Positions 1 to 6,753 are shown, numbered from the stretch's first letter. The stretch: DNA of 20,341 nucleotides from CAYTOF01 sp964439435 (GCA_964439435.1 CAYTOF010000038.1:1-20341), one strand, 5' to 3'. The notes: generated by a model not told the origin, from the sequence alone. A program made the numbers and translations.

Positions 1-223
1 TATGGGCTATTCTTTTGCCCGGGAAGGTGGCGCACTTCATTTTACAATCTATCATTTGATAAAAAACATGTATCAAAGAGCTTCCGGTGCGCAAATCATT
101 AAATATCTTCTCAAATTAAATAATAATCGCGGGATTATGAAAGTTGAGTGATTCTAAAAAAGAGCATGCTTGAGCAGAGAGCTTGTTAAAAAAATGCGGG
201 GAGCGGTTTTGTCCTGAAGGGTG
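1..223. other. Leading gene-poor stretch; possible 3' end of an unrecognised gene
   Basis: This stretch is visibly more AT-rich than the rest of the window. One plus-strand frame is open from position 2 (an ATG) to a TGA at 149-151 and would encode 49 residues. I do not recognise the product and see no convincing ribosome binding site inside the window, so it could be the tail of a gene that begins upstream or chance. An imperfect inverted repeat (TTTGATA at 55-61, TATCAAA at 71-77) lies inside that frame. I see no RNA gene and no clear terminator here. Confidence 0.25.
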
Positions 224-253
224 TTGACAAGGCTCAAAAGCTCAATATATACT
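224..253 (+). promoter_or_regulatory. Predicted sigma-A promoter for dusB
   Basis: A perfect -35 hexamer TTGACA (224-229) is followed after 18 bases by TATACT (248-253), a good -10. An overlapping TATATA at 246-251 would give 16-base spacing. The start of dusB lies about 50 bases downstream, which fits a short leader. Confidence 0.65.
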
Positions 254-305
254 ATCTGTGCAAAGAGAGTAAAAGACACATTGGTTTTGGGAGGATTTTG
301 AAAAG

Positions 306-1295
306 ATGAGCCAGGATAAGTCCTTTGTCATCGGAAAGATTGCACTTCACGGCCGCTTTGGGCTTGCTCCCATGGCCGGTGTGGGAGATGCGGCCTTTCG
401 CCATATCTGCATCTTGCAGGGAGCGGGTTACAGTGTGAGCGAGATGGTCAGCGCCAAGGCCCTCTGCTACGGTGACCCCAAAACCTGTGAGCTTCTAAAG
501 CTCGGAGAGCGGGAACACCCCTGCGCCGTGCAGATCTTTGGCAGCGAGCCGGAGTTTATGGCAAAAGGCGCGGCGCTGGCGCTTGCGCAGTCAGGAGCGG
601 ACATTGTGGACATAAATATGGGCTGCCCCGCAGGGAAAATAATCGGAGGCGGTGACGGTGCGGCGCTCATGAAGAGCCCGGAACTTGCATCCGAGATCAT
701 AAAAGCCGTCAAAGCCGCGGTAGACTGTCCTGTAACCGTCAAAATGAGGGCGGGCTGGAACAAAAACAGCGTAAACGCGGTGGAGTTTGCCCGCATGTGC
801 GAAGAGGCGGGGGCGGATGCGATCTGCATCCACGGCCGCACGGCGGATATGGGATATAGCGGGCTTGCGGACATAGAGCTGATGGCCGAAGTGGTGGCGA
901 CTGTGAACATCCCCACCATGGTAAACGGAGACATCACCTCCGCCCGCAAGGGAGCAGAGCTTTTGGAAAAGACGGGGGCTCCATATGCCTTGATTGGCAG
1001 AGGAGCTCTGGGAAACCCTTGGATATTTAGGGATTGCCGAGAGTATGTCTTTTCGGGGCGAGTGCCGACACCTGTGTCCCTTGAAGAAAGACTTGAGACA
1101 TTTGTCCGTCAGGTGTCCCTTGCCATGGAAAACAAAGGGGAGGTCAGGGCCTGCCTTGAAGCTCGGACACACTTTTGCCACTACCTCAAAGGCATAAAAA
1201 ACGCGGCGAAATACCGCCGTACGGCCACTTCCATGCGCACCTTGACGGATGCTTTGGAGCTTGTAAAAAAAATACTTGCCGAAAATCAAGCTTGA
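306..1295 (+). CDS. dusB: tRNA-dihydrouridine synthase (DusB family)
   Basis: This is an FMN-dependent enzyme that reduces uridines in the D-loop of tRNA to dihydrouridine, using NAD(P)H; it is cytosolic. The 329-residue protein has the family's order of motifs: LAPMAGVGD near residues 20-28, the catalytic cysteine Cys107 in NMGCP, a glycine-rich KIIGGGDGAALM segment at 111-122, HGRT at 176-179, NGDI at 207-210, and the flavin-phosphate site GRGALGNPW at 231-239. The C-terminal helical tRNA-binding domain is present, so the gene looks intact. The ATG is preceded by GGGAGG with good spacing. It has its own promoter and is followed on the same strand by a tRNA-Gly gene with a separate promoter. 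Assignment to DusB rather than another Dus subtype rests on overall resemblance to Bacillota proteins. Confidence 0.95.
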   Translation: MSQDKSFVIGKIALHGRFGLAPMAGVGDAAFRHICILQGAGYSVSEMVSAKALCYGDPKTCELLKLGEREHPCAVQIFGSEPEFMAKGAALALAQSGADIVDINMGCPAGKIIGGGDGAALMKSPELASEIIKAVKAAVDCPVTVKMRAGWNKNSVNAVEFARMCEEAGADAICIHGRTADMGYSGLADIELMAEVVATVNIPTMVNGDITSARKGAELLEKTGAPYALIGRGALGNPWIFRDCREYVFSGRVPTPVSLEERLETFVRQVSLAMENKGEVRACLEARTHFCHYLKGIKNAAKYRRTATSMRTLTDALELVKKILAENQA

Positions 1296-1360
1296 GTGCT
1301 CCGGGGGCGGGCAAGTTTATAAAAGAGAGGCGAAATTGCCCCATTGGGTTCAAACAGGGC

Positions 1361-1389
1361 TTGAAATTTTTCGGCAAACTGTGTATAAT
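1361..1389 (+). promoter_or_regulatory. Predicted promoter of tRNA-Gly
   Basis: TTGAAA (1361-1366) and a perfect TATAAT (1384-1389) are separated by exactly 17 bases. The mature tRNA begins at 1401, so transcription would start a few bases upstream of the tRNA 5' end. Confidence 0.8.
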
Positions 1390-1400
1390 AAAATAACCCT

Positions 1401-1475
1401 GCGGGAGTAGTTCAATGGCAGAGCGTCAGCTTCCCAAGCTGAAAGTTGCGGGTTCGAGTCCCGTTTCCCGCTCCA
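1401..1475 (+). tRNA. tRNA-Gly (anticodon CCC)
   Basis: The sequence folds as a complete cloverleaf. The acceptor stem is GCGGGAG with TTCCCGC (one G-T pair), the D-stem GTTC/GAGC, and the anticodon stem TCAGC/GCTGA with loop TTCCCAA, so the anticodon is CCC at 1433-1435. The variable loop has 5 bases and the T-arm loop is TTCGAGT. The discriminator base is T and the 3' CCA (1473-1475) is encoded in the gene. The CCC anticodon reads GGG codons. The gene stands alone, with its own promoter upstream and a hairpin terminator directly after the CCA. Confidence 0.96.
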
Positions 1476-1498
1476 AAGAGCCGATTTTCGGCTCTTTT
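1475..1498 (+). terminator. Rho-independent terminator of tRNA-Gly
   Basis: GAGCCGA (1478-1484) pairs with TCGGCTC (1488-1494) around a TTT loop. Flanking A and T runs extend the stem, and a T-rich tail follows. It starts at the last base of the tRNA CCA. Confidence 0.9.
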
Positions 1499-1530
1499 CT
1501 TTTTCATAAAAACACAAAACGAACTGTTGC

Positions 1531-1572
1531 AAAAGCCCGTCCTAAATCCCTCGATTCAGAACGGGCTTTTTT
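1531..1572. terminator. Long hairpin, probable bidirectional terminator
   Basis: AAAAGCCCGT (1531-1540) pairs perfectly with ACGGGCTTTT (1561-1570). The inner 20 bases also pair nearly completely (CTAAATC with GATTCAG, one mismatch) around a CCTC loop. A run of six T follows on the plus strand, and TTTT follows the stem on the minus strand. It lies between the plus-strand tRNA and the convergent CBM9-like gene, so it could stop transcription from both sides. Confidence 0.8.
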
Positions 1573-1598
1573 ATTATAAACGAGATTTCTTGCTTTGT

Positions 1599-1637
1599 AA
1601 GAGCGGCTTATAACGGCCTCTTTTGCCGCTTTTTTTT
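1599..1637 (+). terminator. Third hairpin with T8 tract abutting the CBM9-like stop codon
   Basis: AGCGGC (1602-1607) pairs with GCCGCT (1625-1630) and is followed by a plus-strand T tract that runs into the stop codon (1636-1638) of the minus-strand gene. A competing shorter pairing, CGGC 1614-1617 with GCCG 1625-1628, is possible. The T tract is oriented to stop plus-strand readthrough into the convergent gene. Confidence 0.55.
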
Positions 1638-2280
1638 AAAGCACAATGCGGCCGAAATATTCGGGCAGATGGAAATTGGGGCTCGGCCAGGTGATGGGTG
1701 CCCAGGCGAGGTGGTGCGGCGTGGGGCAGGAGTCGCCGCACTTGTAGAAATTGCCTGCGATTTCCATACCGGGTTGGGGTTTAAAAGACGGAAAATAGGT
1801 TTTGATAAAGTCAAAGGGGATAAAAAAGTCGACACTCCAGCGCAGGAGCTCTTCCGAGAGAGGTCTGCGCAGGACCTTGAGCTCAAATTCTGCGGAACTG
1901 TGTCCCTGTAAAAAGCCTTCATGGGCCTTGGTGTGGATGCCGCACAGCATGGCGCCGATGGAGTTGAGCTCAAAGTTTATATACTCCAAACCCTCGTCGG
2001 GACAGGGGTTGAAGAAAAATTCAAGACAAGAGTCTTCCCACACGGGGCCGTTGAAATCCGTGGCGAGGGCGCGTATATCCTTGAGGTTTTCCTCGGCAGA
2101 GAGCAAAACACGCAGGCCTTTGTTTTCATAGTCGGGGCTTAGAGTCGCACTGCAGGTGGGCAGATAATCCCCGCCCCAGGGGGTGTTTGAGATCGAAACA
2201 GAGGGCAAATCGCCTCTTTTGGCGCGCAGAGCGAAGTCAAGAGCAGAGCTGATTTGTTCGGTTTTGTATACTTGTGACAT
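1636..2280 (-). CDS. CBM9-like carbohydrate-binding domain protein
   Basis: This is a single-domain 214-residue protein that I recognise as a carbohydrate-binding-module family 9-like (DOMON-type beta-sandwich) protein of the kind common in gut Clostridia and Bacteroidota. Characteristic stretches are PWGGDYLPTC near residues 34-43, NGPVWEDSCLEFFFNP at 77-92, an NFELNSIG strand near 102-109, and the C-terminal NFYKCGD, HHLAW and HLPEYFG segments. There is no signal peptide or membrane segment, so it is predicted to be cytoplasmic or released by another route. Its substrate is not known; binding to sugar ends is the family expectation, not something visible here. The ATG is preceded by AGGAG with good spacing. 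It diverges from the dockerin/cohesin operon across a region with an inverted repeat, which suggests shared regulation. Confidence 0.8.
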   Translation of the reverse strand: MSQVYKTEQISSALDFALRAKRGDLPSVSISNTPWGGDYLPTCSATLSPDYENKGLRVLLSAEENLKDIRALATDFNGPVWEDSCLEFFFNPCPDEGLEYINFELNSIGAMLCGIHTKAHEGFLQGHSSAEFELKVLRRPLSEELLRWSVDFFIPFDFIKTYFPSFKPQPGMEIAGNFYKCGDSCPTPHHLAWAPITWPSPNFHLPEYFGRIVL

Positions 2281-2327
2281 GCCGTTCTCCTTTCTATTGG
2301 CGCGGTTAAATACCGGTCTTTGATACC

Positions 2328-2356
2328 ATTATATTAAAAACATTCCTCCGTCGCAA
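2328..2356 (-). promoter_or_regulatory. Predicted promoter of the CBM9-like gene
   Basis: On the minus strand TTGCGA (2356-2351) and a perfect TATAAT (2333-2328) are 17 bases apart. The expected start near 2321 leaves a leader of about 40 bases. The -35 abuts the left end of the inverted repeat at 2356-2388. Confidence 0.6.
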
Positions 2357-2388
2357 TACTCTTTGACAAATATCATGTCAAAGAGTAT
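2356..2388. promoter_or_regulatory. Perfect 13-bp inverted repeat (candidate operator)
   Basis: ATACTCTTTGACA (2356-2368) is the exact reverse complement of TGTCAAAGAGTAT (2376-2388), with a 7-base spacer AATATCA. It covers the -35, the spacer and the first half of the -10 of the rightward promoter and touches the -35 of the leftward promoter. There is no T tract, so it is not a terminator. Arms of this length, lying on a promoter, are typical of a repressor operator. The regulator is not identifiable from this window. Confidence 0.7.
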
Positions 2389-2391
2389 AAT
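2363..2391 (+). promoter_or_regulatory. Consensus sigma-A promoter of the dockerin/cohesin operon
   Basis: A perfect TTGACA (2363-2368) and a perfect TATAAT (2386-2391) are separated by exactly 17 bases. This is the best promoter in the window. It lies inside an inverted repeat, so a full-consensus promoter is combined with a likely site for repression. The leader to the ATG at 2442 is about 40-45 bases. Confidence 0.85.
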
Positions 2392-2441
2392 AAAGTGAAA
2401 TTATGCTTGCTTGGCAGGTTGGGAAAAGGAGTGAGCGGAGC

Positions 2442-3962
2442 ATGAATAAAGCTGTTTTAAAGCTGTGTGTTTTTGTGCTGGCGTGCACTCTTGGCGCCCT
2501 CACGGCCATCGGCGTGTTGGCGGCCGGCACCGGCGCCGACCCCCTCATATCCCTATCATATATGAACAAAGTCGTAAAGGCTGAATTGACGGCACATATC
2601 TACGCAAAAGTCTCTGATATCATCAAACCCGGCAGCAGGCATGACTATGTTGTTGACAAGGGTGAGTCCGTCTTGGAGATGTATCCGATAGACGAACTGG
2701 CCGAGCTCATCGCCGGGAAGTTGCTGGAAAATGTCGACCTGCCCGCGGAGATCCCGGGGCTTGACGCGCAGCGGGAGATCACCCTGGACAAAGACTGGAC
2801 GATGACGGGCCTCATGGGCTGTCAAATCATCATCTTGGAAGGCTCATTGAAGGCTGTGCCGGGACAAGATTCATCTTTTATAGACATCTTAGAGCGCAAC
2901 GAAAAATCCGCGGAAACCAACTTGACCGCAGGTGCTTTTGTGCTCGTATCCGATGCAGGCGAGAGGAAAGTGACCTTTTTACCCCTGGGCGATGTCAGAT
3001 TACTTGTCATGGGACAGGCTGTCTACAAAATGCCCATTTCAGGCATCCCGACCATTGTCGGCAATGCGGTTTTCGATGAAAAGCTGAGCGTAAACACAGC
3101 GGGCATTTTGCCGAAATTGGCGGAGATGTCATACACATGGCTGCGAGACGGTACGGAGATCTCCGGAGCGACATCGGCGGCATATACCTTGATCGCCGCG
3201 GATGTGGGCAAGCAGATCAGCGTGCGCGCAAGCGGTGTGGGGGTCTACTCCGAATCAATTTCAAGCCCTTCTGTTTTGGTGAGCAAAGCGGCGCAGGCGG
3301 CGCCGAACAGGGCAACCCTTGCCTCCAAGACAAGCACTTCGATAACAATAACCGCCGTCAGCGGCTGTGAATACAAAATAGGAAGCGGCAACTGGCAAAG
3401 CGGAGTGACTTTTTCAGGGCTTTTGCCAAATACAGAGTATTCAATTTACATGCGAAAGACCGAAACAGCCACACACAAGGCAAGCGAGCAGAGTTCCTCC
3501 CTGAAAGTCACCACAAACCTCGGGCACCCGACCTCCATTGTGTCAAGTGCATACAATATAAACAGCCAGGGTTCCATCATCTCCAAGATAGAGACAGGCC
3601 ACACGGTGGAAGCTCTTCTCTCGTCTATTACCGGCAATGAATTTGTCAAAGTCTACAACGGCACATCGGTGGTTTCTGCGTCCGGCGTGCTGTGCACGGG
3701 CTATGTGGTGAAGTTGGAAGCTGAGGGCAAGGTTTTGCAGACTCTGACAGTTGTGGTCACAGGGGATATAAACGGCGACGGCAAGATAACCCTGACAGAC
3801 TATGTGCAGTTGCGCTCCCATCTCATAGGCAAGTCCACCCTCAAAAGCTGCTATTTTCATGCGGCGGACATAAACGGCGATGGCAATGTGACCCTGACAG
3901 ACTATGTAAAAATGAAATCCCATTTGATAGGCAAAGAGATCATCAAGGCGGCAGCCCACTAA
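2442..3962 (+). CDS. Secreted multidomain protein with C-terminal type I dockerin
   Basis: This 506-residue protein has an N-terminal signal peptide (residues 1 to about 28, ending LAAG). An N-terminal region (about 30-196) of a kind I recall from other Clostridia surface proteins comes next. It is followed by an Ig-like domain (about 202-281, YTWLRDG), a fibronectin-III-like beta domain (about 286-358), a linker domain (about 364-440) and a type I dockerin (441-500). The dockerin has two calcium loops, with Asp442/Asn444/Asp446/Asp453 and Asp476/Asn478/Asp480/Asp487. Each loop carries Leu-Thr at positions 10-11, and nearly identical helices follow (SHLIGK in both). No catalytic domain is visible, so its expected role is to bind a cohesin and present binding or structural domains. 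I chose the ATG at 2442 over 2403 because AAAGGAG precedes it and the signal peptide starts there. The cohesin gene follows after 46 bases. Confidence 0.88.
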   Translation: MNKAVLKLCVFVLACTLGALTAIGVLAAGTGADPLISLSYMNKVVKAELTAHIYAKVSDIIKPGSRHDYVVDKGESVLEMYPIDELAELIAGKLLENVDLPAEIPGLDAQREITLDKDWTMTGLMGCQIIILEGSLKAVPGQDSSFIDILERNEKSAETNLTAGAFVLVSDAGERKVTFLPLGDVRLLVMGQAVYKMPISGIPTIVGNAVFDEKLSVNTAGILPKLAEMSYTWLRDGTEISGATSAAYTLIAADVGKQISVRASGVGVYSESISSPSVLVSKAAQAAPNRATLASKTSTSITITAVSGCEYKIGSGNWQSGVTFSGLLPNTEYSIYMRKTETATHKASEQSSSLKVTTNLGHPTSIVSSAYNINSQGSIISKIETGHTVEALLSSITGNEFVKVYNGTSVVSASGVLCTGYVVKLEAEGKVLQTLTVVVTGDINGDGKITLTDYVQLRSHLIGKSTLKSCYFHAADINGDGNVTLTDYVKMKSHLIGKEIIKAAAH

Positions 3963-4008
3963 AGGCCAAAGCGTAAAATAAAAAGTAGATTCATCGAGGA
4001 TATATTTT

Positions 4009-5313
4009 ATGATAAAAAAAATATCAAGCTTCATTGTATTGATGGCAATGGCAGTACTGCTCTCATTTTCCGTGCAGGCGGCGCCGCCCTCGATAACCGT
4101 TTCGGGGCCCGCAACGGTTCGTGCGGGAAACACGATAACCGTCAGCGTGCGGGCAAACGGTACCTCCATACTGTCGGTCAAGGGCGAGCTTACATACAAT
4201 TCAAGCCTCCTCACATACAGAAGCCACGCAAGCCCCTTGGGCGGTTGGAGCTTTGACATAGACGGTCAGAGTGCGGGCAAAGTGTCCTTCCTGGGCATAG
4301 ACGACACCGTGGGAAACAACCCCATAAGCTCCCAGAAACAGCTTTTCACAGTCACCTTTGTGGTGAACAGCACTGCCGCCGTCGGCACCAATATAAAAGT
4401 CACCCCTTCGGCTCTTCAAGCCAGCGACGGCAATGCGGACTACACGCCCAGCGCCTCAGCTTATTCGGTCAACCTGGCCGCCCCGCTGTCAACCAACACA
4501 AATCTCTCAAGCCTTGTCCTTTCCAACGCCACGCTGTCGCCTGCCTTTTCCTCGGGGGTCACCGCCTACAGCACAACGGTGCCCTTTGAGGTCACTATCT
4601 TGACCATAAGAGCCGCGGCGGCAGATAGCGGAGCCAAGGTATCCATCAGCGGAAACAACCTCTCGGTGGGCAACAACAACGTCACAATAGCTGTGAGTGC
4701 CCCCTCGGGAGCCGTCAAAAACTACACAATAGCTGTCAAACGGGAGCAAGACCCAAACTATGTCCCCGGCTCCAGCGCAACGCTGACAGACATTAGACCA
4801 AGTGTCGGCATCCTGTCGCCCGAATTCGATTCGGACAAAACAGAGTACATGCTGTACCTGCCCCATGAAGTGGAATTGCTGAGCTTTGAGGGCGAAACGG
4901 AAGACCCCAAGGCGTCCTTTGAAAGTGGTGGGCAGATCTCTCTGAATGCCGGGGAGAACATCATCACATTAAAGGGCGTGGCGGAAAACGGCGACGAAAG
5001 GGAATACATCGTCGTGGTGATGCGCATGCCGCTTTTCGATGGCACAACTGCCCAAACCACAGCTCCGCCGACTACAGAACCGCCCACGGAGACCGAAACA
5101 ACCCCGCCGGAAACAACGCAAACCGAGATAGAAACCACTCAGGCAATCGAAACAACCGATGGTGAGGAGAGCGCGGTTGTGGACACAGGCGGCGAGCGCA
5201 AGACGGGCTTTGACGGCACCTTGTCCTTTGGCATAGTCATCGTCATCGGTGTGGTGTGTGCAATGGCGGGCTTTGGCGCTTGTTTCTTTGTCCTGCGGGG
5301 CAAAAAAGATTGA
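4009..5313 (+). CDS. Membrane-anchored single-cohesin surface protein (mini-scaffoldin)
   Basis: This 434-residue protein reads as follows: signal peptide (1 to about 24, ending VQA), cohesin-type beta-sandwich (about 27-157), and two cadherin-like beta-sandwich repeats of the NLSSLVLSNATLSP type (about 162-244 and 254-339). A Thr/Pro/Glu-rich linker (about 345-395), a transmembrane helix (about 407-429) and a short RGKKD tail follow. A cohesin binds dockerin domains through calcium-dependent contacts; here it would stand off the outer membrane face on a rigid stalk. There is no clear LPXTG sortase motif, so anchoring is by the helix. The ATG follows GAGGA with 8-base spacing. It is 46 bases behind a dockerin gene with no terminator between, so the two are probably co-transcribed. 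The cohesin call rests on pattern resemblance; a divergent cohesin-like fold is the alternative. Confidence 0.83.
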   Translation: MIKKISSFIVLMAMAVLLSFSVQAAPPSITVSGPATVRAGNTITVSVRANGTSILSVKGELTYNSSLLTYRSHASPLGGWSFDIDGQSAGKVSFLGIDDTVGNNPISSQKQLFTVTFVVNSTAAVGTNIKVTPSALQASDGNADYTPSASAYSVNLAAPLSTNTNLSSLVLSNATLSPAFSSGVTAYSTTVPFEVTILTIRAAAADSGAKVSISGNNLSVGNNNVTIAVSAPSGAVKNYTIAVKREQDPNYVPGSSATLTDIRPSVGILSPEFDSDKTEYMLYLPHEVELLSFEGETEDPKASFESGGQISLNAGENIITLKGVAENGDEREYIVVVMRMPLFDGTTAQTTAPPTTEPPTETETTPPETTQTEIETTQAIETTDGEESAVVDTGGERKTGFDGTLSFGIVIVIGVVCAMAGFGACFFVLRGKKD

Positions 5314-5359
5314 TTTTTAGCACCTATTTGTATGTTGCCTTAAAACACGGATATATCAC

Positions 5360-5394
5360 AATACAACCCTCGTTTTACACTCGAGGGTTGTATT
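5360..5394 (+). terminator. Hairpin terminator after the dockerin/cohesin operon
   Basis: AATACAACCCTCG (5360-5372) pairs perfectly with CGAGGGTTGTATT (5382-5394) around a 9-base loop. The T-rich tail is short and broken by A. It lies 46 bases after the cohesin gene and 39 bases before the peptidase start, so it most likely ends the operon. Because it is a perfect 13-bp inverted repeat just before a gene, an operator role cannot be excluded. Confidence 0.7.
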
Positions 5395-5432
5395 TATAAA
5401 AAGAAATGAAAAACAAGTAGCGGAGAGACATT

Positions 5433-6701
5433 ATGTATCAGATATATGAGCTTCCAAACGGAGTACAGATCATAGCCGAAAAAATTCCCTATGTGCGCAG
5501 CATCTCCTTTGGCATATGGATTGCCAGCGGGACAAGACACGAGGGTGCAACCCAAAACGGCATATCGCATTTTATCGAGCATATGCTGTTCAAAGGCACG
5601 GAGAAAAGCGATGCGGAGACACTGGCCAACCGCATGGACATGCTCGGCGGGCAGATCAACGCCTTCACTTCCAAGGAGACCACTTGTCTGTACGGCAGAG
5701 TGCTGGATGCGGATATAAAGAGCACCGCCGATATGTTTGCGGATATGTTTTTCAACAGCCGCTTTGCCAAAGAGGATGTCGAGGTGGAGCGGGGTGTTAT
5801 CTTTGAGGAGATAGACATGCTGGAGGACACGCCCGAAGAGCTGGTGGTGGAAAAGCTGCTGCTGGGTACCTTTGCAAACAGCCCACTGGGCATGCCGATT
5901 CTGGGCACACGAGAGACGCTCTCGACAATAGATGGGCATCTGCTAAGCGAATACAGAAAATCTCACTACACGGGCAAAGCCACTGTCATATCCCTGGCAG
6001 GTAACTACCAAGAGAGCGACATAGACCACATCAAAGCGCTGTTTGGCGACGCTCCGAGGGAAGAGAGAACGACCTCTGTGCCATCGTCCTATGTAAAGAC
6101 CCTCATAACAGAGGAAAAGCAGACGGAACAGAGCCATATAGCCATAGCCTTTCCCGGGCTTTCCTATACCTCAGAGAAGAGATTTGCCCTGTCTTTGCTA
6201 AACAACATTGTCGGAGGAAGCATGTCCTCAAGGCTCTTTCAGCGGGTGAGGGAGCAGCTCGGCCTGTGCTACAACATCGGCTCTTTTCTCTCAAGCCACG
6301 AGGAAGTAGGCGTGCTTGGCATATATATCGGCACAGGGAGAAAAACAGAGCGCAGCGCAATGGAGGAGACAGGCGCGGTGCTTTCTCGCATAGCGGCACA
6401 GGGGGTATCGGAAGAGGAGATGCAAAAGGCCAAATCCCAGGTGAAATCCTCCATGCTCATGTCCCTTGAATCCACATCCTCCCGCATGAACAATATGGGG
6501 CGAGGGCTCTTGCTGCAGGGAGAGGTAAATGAACCCGAAAAAGTGGCAAGGATATACGAAGACATAAGCACAGAGGAGGTCTCGGCTTTGGCAGCGGAGC
6601 TGCTCGACCCACAAAAGGCCTCCATTTCCCTTGTCAGTTCTAATGGAAATGCGCAAGCGGATCTGGACTGGCTGCTCGGTGGCTTTGAAAAGTCAATTTA
6701 A
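5433..6701 (+). CDS. M16 family zinc metallopeptidase (insulinase/processing-peptidase type)
   Basis: This 422-residue protein belongs to the M16B group, which includes Bacillus MlpA/YmxG and the mitochondrial processing peptidase beta subunit. The inverted zinc motif HFIEH (residues 46-50) has Glu49 as the catalytic base, and the third zinc ligand is Glu125 or Glu126 in VIFEEIDML. The C-terminal half contains the expected inactive repeat, with GGSMSSRLFQRVRE as the conserved substrate-groove segment. All key residues are present, so it should be active, probably on short or unfolded peptides in the cytoplasm; no signal peptide is seen. The ATG follows GGAGAG with good spacing. It stands between two terminator or promoter regions. 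The -10 of any promoter of its own would overlap the A-rich sequence near 5395-5402, and I could not find a clear one. Confidence 0.93.
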   Translation: MYQIYELPNGVQIIAEKIPYVRSISFGIWIASGTRHEGATQNGISHFIEHMLFKGTEKSDAETLANRMDMLGGQINAFTSKETTCLYGRVLDADIKSTADMFADMFFNSRFAKEDVEVERGVIFEEIDMLEDTPEELVVEKLLLGTFANSPLGMPILGTRETLSTIDGHLLSEYRKSHYTGKATVISLAGNYQESDIDHIKALFGDAPREERTTSVPSSYVKTLITEEKQTEQSHIAIAFPGLSYTSEKRFALSLLNNIVGGSMSSRLFQRVREQLGLCYNIGSFLSSHEEVGVLGIYIGTGRKTERSAMEETGAVLSRIAAQGVSEEEMQKAKSQVKSSMLMSLESTSSRMNNMGRGLLLQGEVNEPEKVARIYEDISTEEVSALAAELLDPQKASISLVSSNGNAQADLDWLLGGFEKSI

Positions 6702-6753
6702 AGAAAGAACGCCTGCTCGAGATGAGAAAGCAACAAAGGAATGCACAGAGGGC

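Noticed and set aside
591..1289. Long open frame on the minus strand opposite dusB
   Set aside because: The product has no recognisable family and no ribosome binding site, while the plus strand encodes a clear DusB with all motifs. It is a shadow of the GC-rich codon positions.
2403..2441. Upstream ATG for the dockerin gene
   Set aside because: It begins only about 12 bases after the -10 element and has no ribosome binding site. Starting at 2442 gives a standard signal peptide preceded by AAAGGAG.
3543..4259. 238-codon minus-strand frame spanning the dockerin-cohesin junction
   Set aside because: It runs opposite two recognisable genes and their intergenic gap, with no start signal.
5160..5230. 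LPXTG-type sortase signal in the cohesin protein
   Set aside because: The only candidate, VVDTGG, lacks Leu-Pro and is separated from the helix by about 15 residues.
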